Source: Epiperipatus broadwayi (Eukaryota; Onychophora; Udeonychophora; Euonychophora; Peripatidae). From it: a stretch of DNA of 64,000 nt. The translations under genes and the position numbers were made by a program. Positions 62,076 through 64,000 of the stretch are shown here, piece by piece (position 1 is the first letter of the stretch; each line of letters begins with the position of its first letter). The notes under the pieces were generated by a model. The model did not search any database. It was given only the letters and a program-made list of their open reading frames with translations, and had not been told where the DNA came from. The DNA is taken from the NCBI GenBank assembly GCA_028023455.1, contig JAQFVV010006216.1:4478877-4542876 (forward strand), written 5' to 3'.

Positions 62076-62292
62076 CCCGCAGCAAATCTCTGCTGAGGTA
62101 AGAAGCAATCCTTAAGTTCTCCGATGTAAGTATTTATTTTTTACTTTTGTTCCAACTTGTTATTCGCAAAACAAACATAATACAGGAAAAATCGAATCAT
62201 ATAATAGATTAATAGTGTTTTTTGAAAAATATCGGTGTGTTTTAATATCTTTTTAAAAAAAAAAAAAATACTGACTTGAGTCAGAATAAATC

Positions 62293-63273
62293 ATGGCTAC
62301 TGCTCAGTCAAGCGTGAGCAAATTAAGCACCAATACGAAATTAACAACATCGTTAGTTTCAAAATCGCCTATTTCGTATGCAAAAGTACTTAAAAGTAAT
62401 AGCAATACTACAGCACCAACCCAAATACCGCGCTTCTGTAGAACAAACAGAAATGATATAAAAAATCTTGATCTAAACACTCGAGAGGAAAATCAACCCC
62501 CAGCCACAATCTGGACAAAAGAAACGCTTGAAAATGTGATGGACCGTTTCAGTAATACAGTGCCTCGTACGTTATTTGAAACTTTTCATAGGTTTTTTTC
62601 ACCAACATCGTTAGTACTCGCAGTAACCGATAATCAATGCTCATTATATCATTTCCCAAAAGCTTTATTATATGAAGCAATCATGCAAAATGCACTATGG
62701 GAAACAATCTCTTGTATCGCAGACCATCCAAATTCTCGATATATAACCATTGATTTTTATACTCAGCAGCAAAAAGAACGTTTTCAATCCACTATTTTAG
62801 CACTTGATAATTATGCACTTGTAATTATAGATGAAAACTGGAAAAATATATTTACTGGAGTGCTTAAAAATACTTATCTTAAATACAACGTACAAGATTT
62901 TCAAAAAATGATAAACCCATTTGGAAAAGTAATTGCCCTACAGCCTATATATTTAAAAGACACACCTATACCGATATGTAGTAATCGTTTTGAATTTAAA
63001 ATAAAACTACATAAAAATGTAGACGCCTCAATGATTCCAACACAGATTACAGATCAAGAAGCAACACTCTCTCTTCACATAAGAGGTCTAAAGCCACATT
63101 GTTTTGGCTGTGGACAGAGAGGACACCTAGAAACTCAGTGCGATAACACAAAAAGCAATCACTGTGAACAAACTAAAATCCTCTCCCCAGAACAACCCAG
63201 TGATGATGAAAATAAAATTTATAATAACACTACATCCATTGGCAACCCAATAATAGAAACCGGAAAAAAATAG
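62293..63273 (+). CDS. LINE ORF1 protein, main part with CCHC zinc knuckle
   Basis: ORF1 proteins of LINEs bind the element RNA. This 326-codon frame starts MATAQSSVSKLSTNTKL. It has a Ser/Thr/Asn-rich N-terminus (to about residue 75), then an alpha/beta region (about 85-265) with two RRM-like stretches, RYITIDFYTQQQKERF and NRFEFKIKLHKN. A CX2CX4HX4C knuckle follows at residues 270-283 (CFGCGQRGHLETQC), preceded by LHIRGLKPH. The order is like that of other mollusc and vertebrate ZCCHC3-like retroelement proteins. A TAG at 63271 ends the frame, but the reading frame continues with similar composition, so the protein was probably longer. Confidence 0.85.
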   Translation: MATAQSSVSKLSTNTKLTTSLVSKSPISYAKVLKSNSNTTAPTQIPRFCRTNRNDIKNLDLNTREENQPPATIWTKETLENVMDRFSNTVPRTLFETFHRFFSPTSLVLAVTDNQCSLYHFPKALLYEAIMQNALWETISCIADHPNSRYITIDFYTQQQKERFQSTILALDNYALVIIDENWKNIFTGVLKNTYLKYNVQDFQKMINPFGKVIALQPIYLKDTPIPICSNRFEFKIKLHKNVDASMIPTQITDQEATLSLHIRGLKPHCFGCGQRGHLETQCDNTKSNHCEQTKILSPEQPSDDENKIYNNTTSIGNPIIETGKK

Positions 63274-63902
63274 GTTCAAACACCCACAAACAAAAATGAT
63301 AACAGAGCAGAATTGCCTATCCCAAAGACCAACCAAAAAATAATAACACAAAAACTAACACAGAAATCCAAGAGTCAAATGAAAATAACTCGCAAGAAAC
63401 CACAACACAAAATACAGCAATTACATCACAGGATCAGCATCTCAATAAAACAAAAGGGGTACCAAGTAAAAATCAACAAACAGAAAGTATACACACACAG
63501 CTATATAATGAAAATATAAATCCAGATAATATAAAGATGCCAATAATAAAAAAACTACAATTATAAACAAAACTGCGTCAAACATAATGGATGCAATAGA
63601 AGCCCCTCTTCCACCTATTCAAGAGAATACACCAGAGGGAAAAAGAAATCCAGGTAGACCACCTAAAAACCATGAATCCAAAAAGGCAAAAAAAAACAGA
63701 CCAAAAGCACAACTCATCAGACATATGCAATTTAGAAAGTGATGAAATAGAAATGGATGTAAGCCAACAACAAATGGATACCTGTTTGGTTTCATCACAA
63801 ATTGCCTGTATAGAGTCTGAAGCAATATTAAATGAAAAAAAATCTGATAATAAACCCAACAATGTCTTAAATATGTATCAGCATCCATCTACTGCAATAT
63901 AA
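63274..63902 (+). pseudogene. LINE ORF1 C-terminal tail, frameshifted
   Basis: After the TAG at 63271 the same frame reads VQTPTNKNDNRAELPIPKTN. It then appears to shift near 63340 to NTEIQESNENNSQETTTQN and on to 63565, and shifts again to give PPIQENTPEGKRNPGRPPKN (an AT-hook-like GRP core, near 63620-63670). It ends in the frame 63672-63902 (SDEIEMDVSQQQMDTCL). The tail is low-complexity and rich in Asn, Gln and Thr, with no fold recognised. The breaks could be real mutations or sequencing errors in A-runs. Confidence 0.6.
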
Positions 63903-63963
63903 ACAAAAATTTAGTATTAAAAATAAATAAAAATCAATACCCTGTTAAAAAATTATTAAAAAC

Positions 63964-64000
63964 ATGAAGATAAAAATTGGATCTCTCAACATTAGAGGCT
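63964..64000 (+). CDS. LINE ORF2 start (endonuclease), partial
   Basis: ATG at 63964 begins MKIKIGSLNIRG, the usual first strand of an APE-type endonuclease domain, whose Asn is a catalytic residue. Only 12 codons are inside the window. It follows ORF1 by about 60 bp, the usual LINE order. Confidence 0.75.
   Translation, partial: MKIKIGSLNIRG

Larger units (their letters stand above)
62076..64000 (+). mobile_element. LINE (L1/Tx1-like), 5' part, cut by window end
   Basis: A 5' region of about 217 bp (CCCGCAGCAAATCTCTGCTG onward) precedes ORF1 (62293-63902, with breaks) and the first codons of ORF2 at 63964. ORF1 has a CCHC knuckle and ORF2 starts with an endonuclease-like MKIKIGSLNIRG. The two-ORF layout with a zinc-knuckle ORF1 fits L1/Tx1-group LINEs. 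The left edge is placed where the (AAT)n tract stops. The 3' part lies outside the window. Confidence 0.8.

Overview
The window is strongly AT-rich animal nuclear DNA with no recognisable host gene. Every protein signal I can read belongs to a retroelement: an RTE-type LINE, three Penelope-like element (PLE) fragments, one LTR retrotransposon with gag and protease remnants, and the start of a second, better preserved LINE. Abundant (TA)n, (AAT)n and (CA)n tracts, PLEs and a tRNA-like SINE suit a repeat-rich invertebrate. A cephalopod or other mollusc is my best guess, but that is inference; no diagnostic gene is present.

Layout. 1-2.4 kb: dispersed repeat and a long hairpin. 2.5-5.3 kb: decayed RTE LINE. 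8.3-10.5 kb and 12.6-14.9 kb: two copies, in opposite orientation, of an undescribed ~2.15 kb non-coding element, with a 4 x 147 bp tandem array between them. 14.9-20.7 kb: a small TIR element, a possible piggyBac-like element and unassigned DNA. 20.8-23.6 kb: a 2.7 kb TIR element packed with tandem repeats. 27.0-28.1 kb: a PLE with inverted ends. 28.1-29.4 and 31.9-32.8 kb: two giant palindromes of one repeat family. 37.0-38.7 and 42.0-44.1 kb: two further elements with the architecture of the 8.3 and 12.6 kb copies. 44.1-58.1 kb: a duplicated repeat, one copy interrupted by two head-to-head PLE fragments and followed by a complete-ended LTR retrotransposon (48.5-55.2 kb, 4-bp target duplication). 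61.9-64.0 kb: a long (AAT)n tract abutting a LINE whose ORF1 is readable and whose ORF2 starts just before the window ends.

The most interesting signal is the four-member group at 8321-10472, 12629-14914 (inverted), 36961-38730 and 41975-44052. Each lies between (TA)n tracts, starts TTGNACC-like (TTGTAAC in one) and ends (G)GTAYAA-like, and has no convincing ORF. Three carry a TATA box with a CAGT initiator 25-29 bp downstream. Three end with a hairpin that directly abuts an invariant TGGCGCC; the hairpin stem differs in sequence between copies while pairing is kept. I cannot match this to a named family.

Coordinates of mobile-element edges are from reading repeats and termini by eye. Homology calls rest on recognised motifs, not on database searches.
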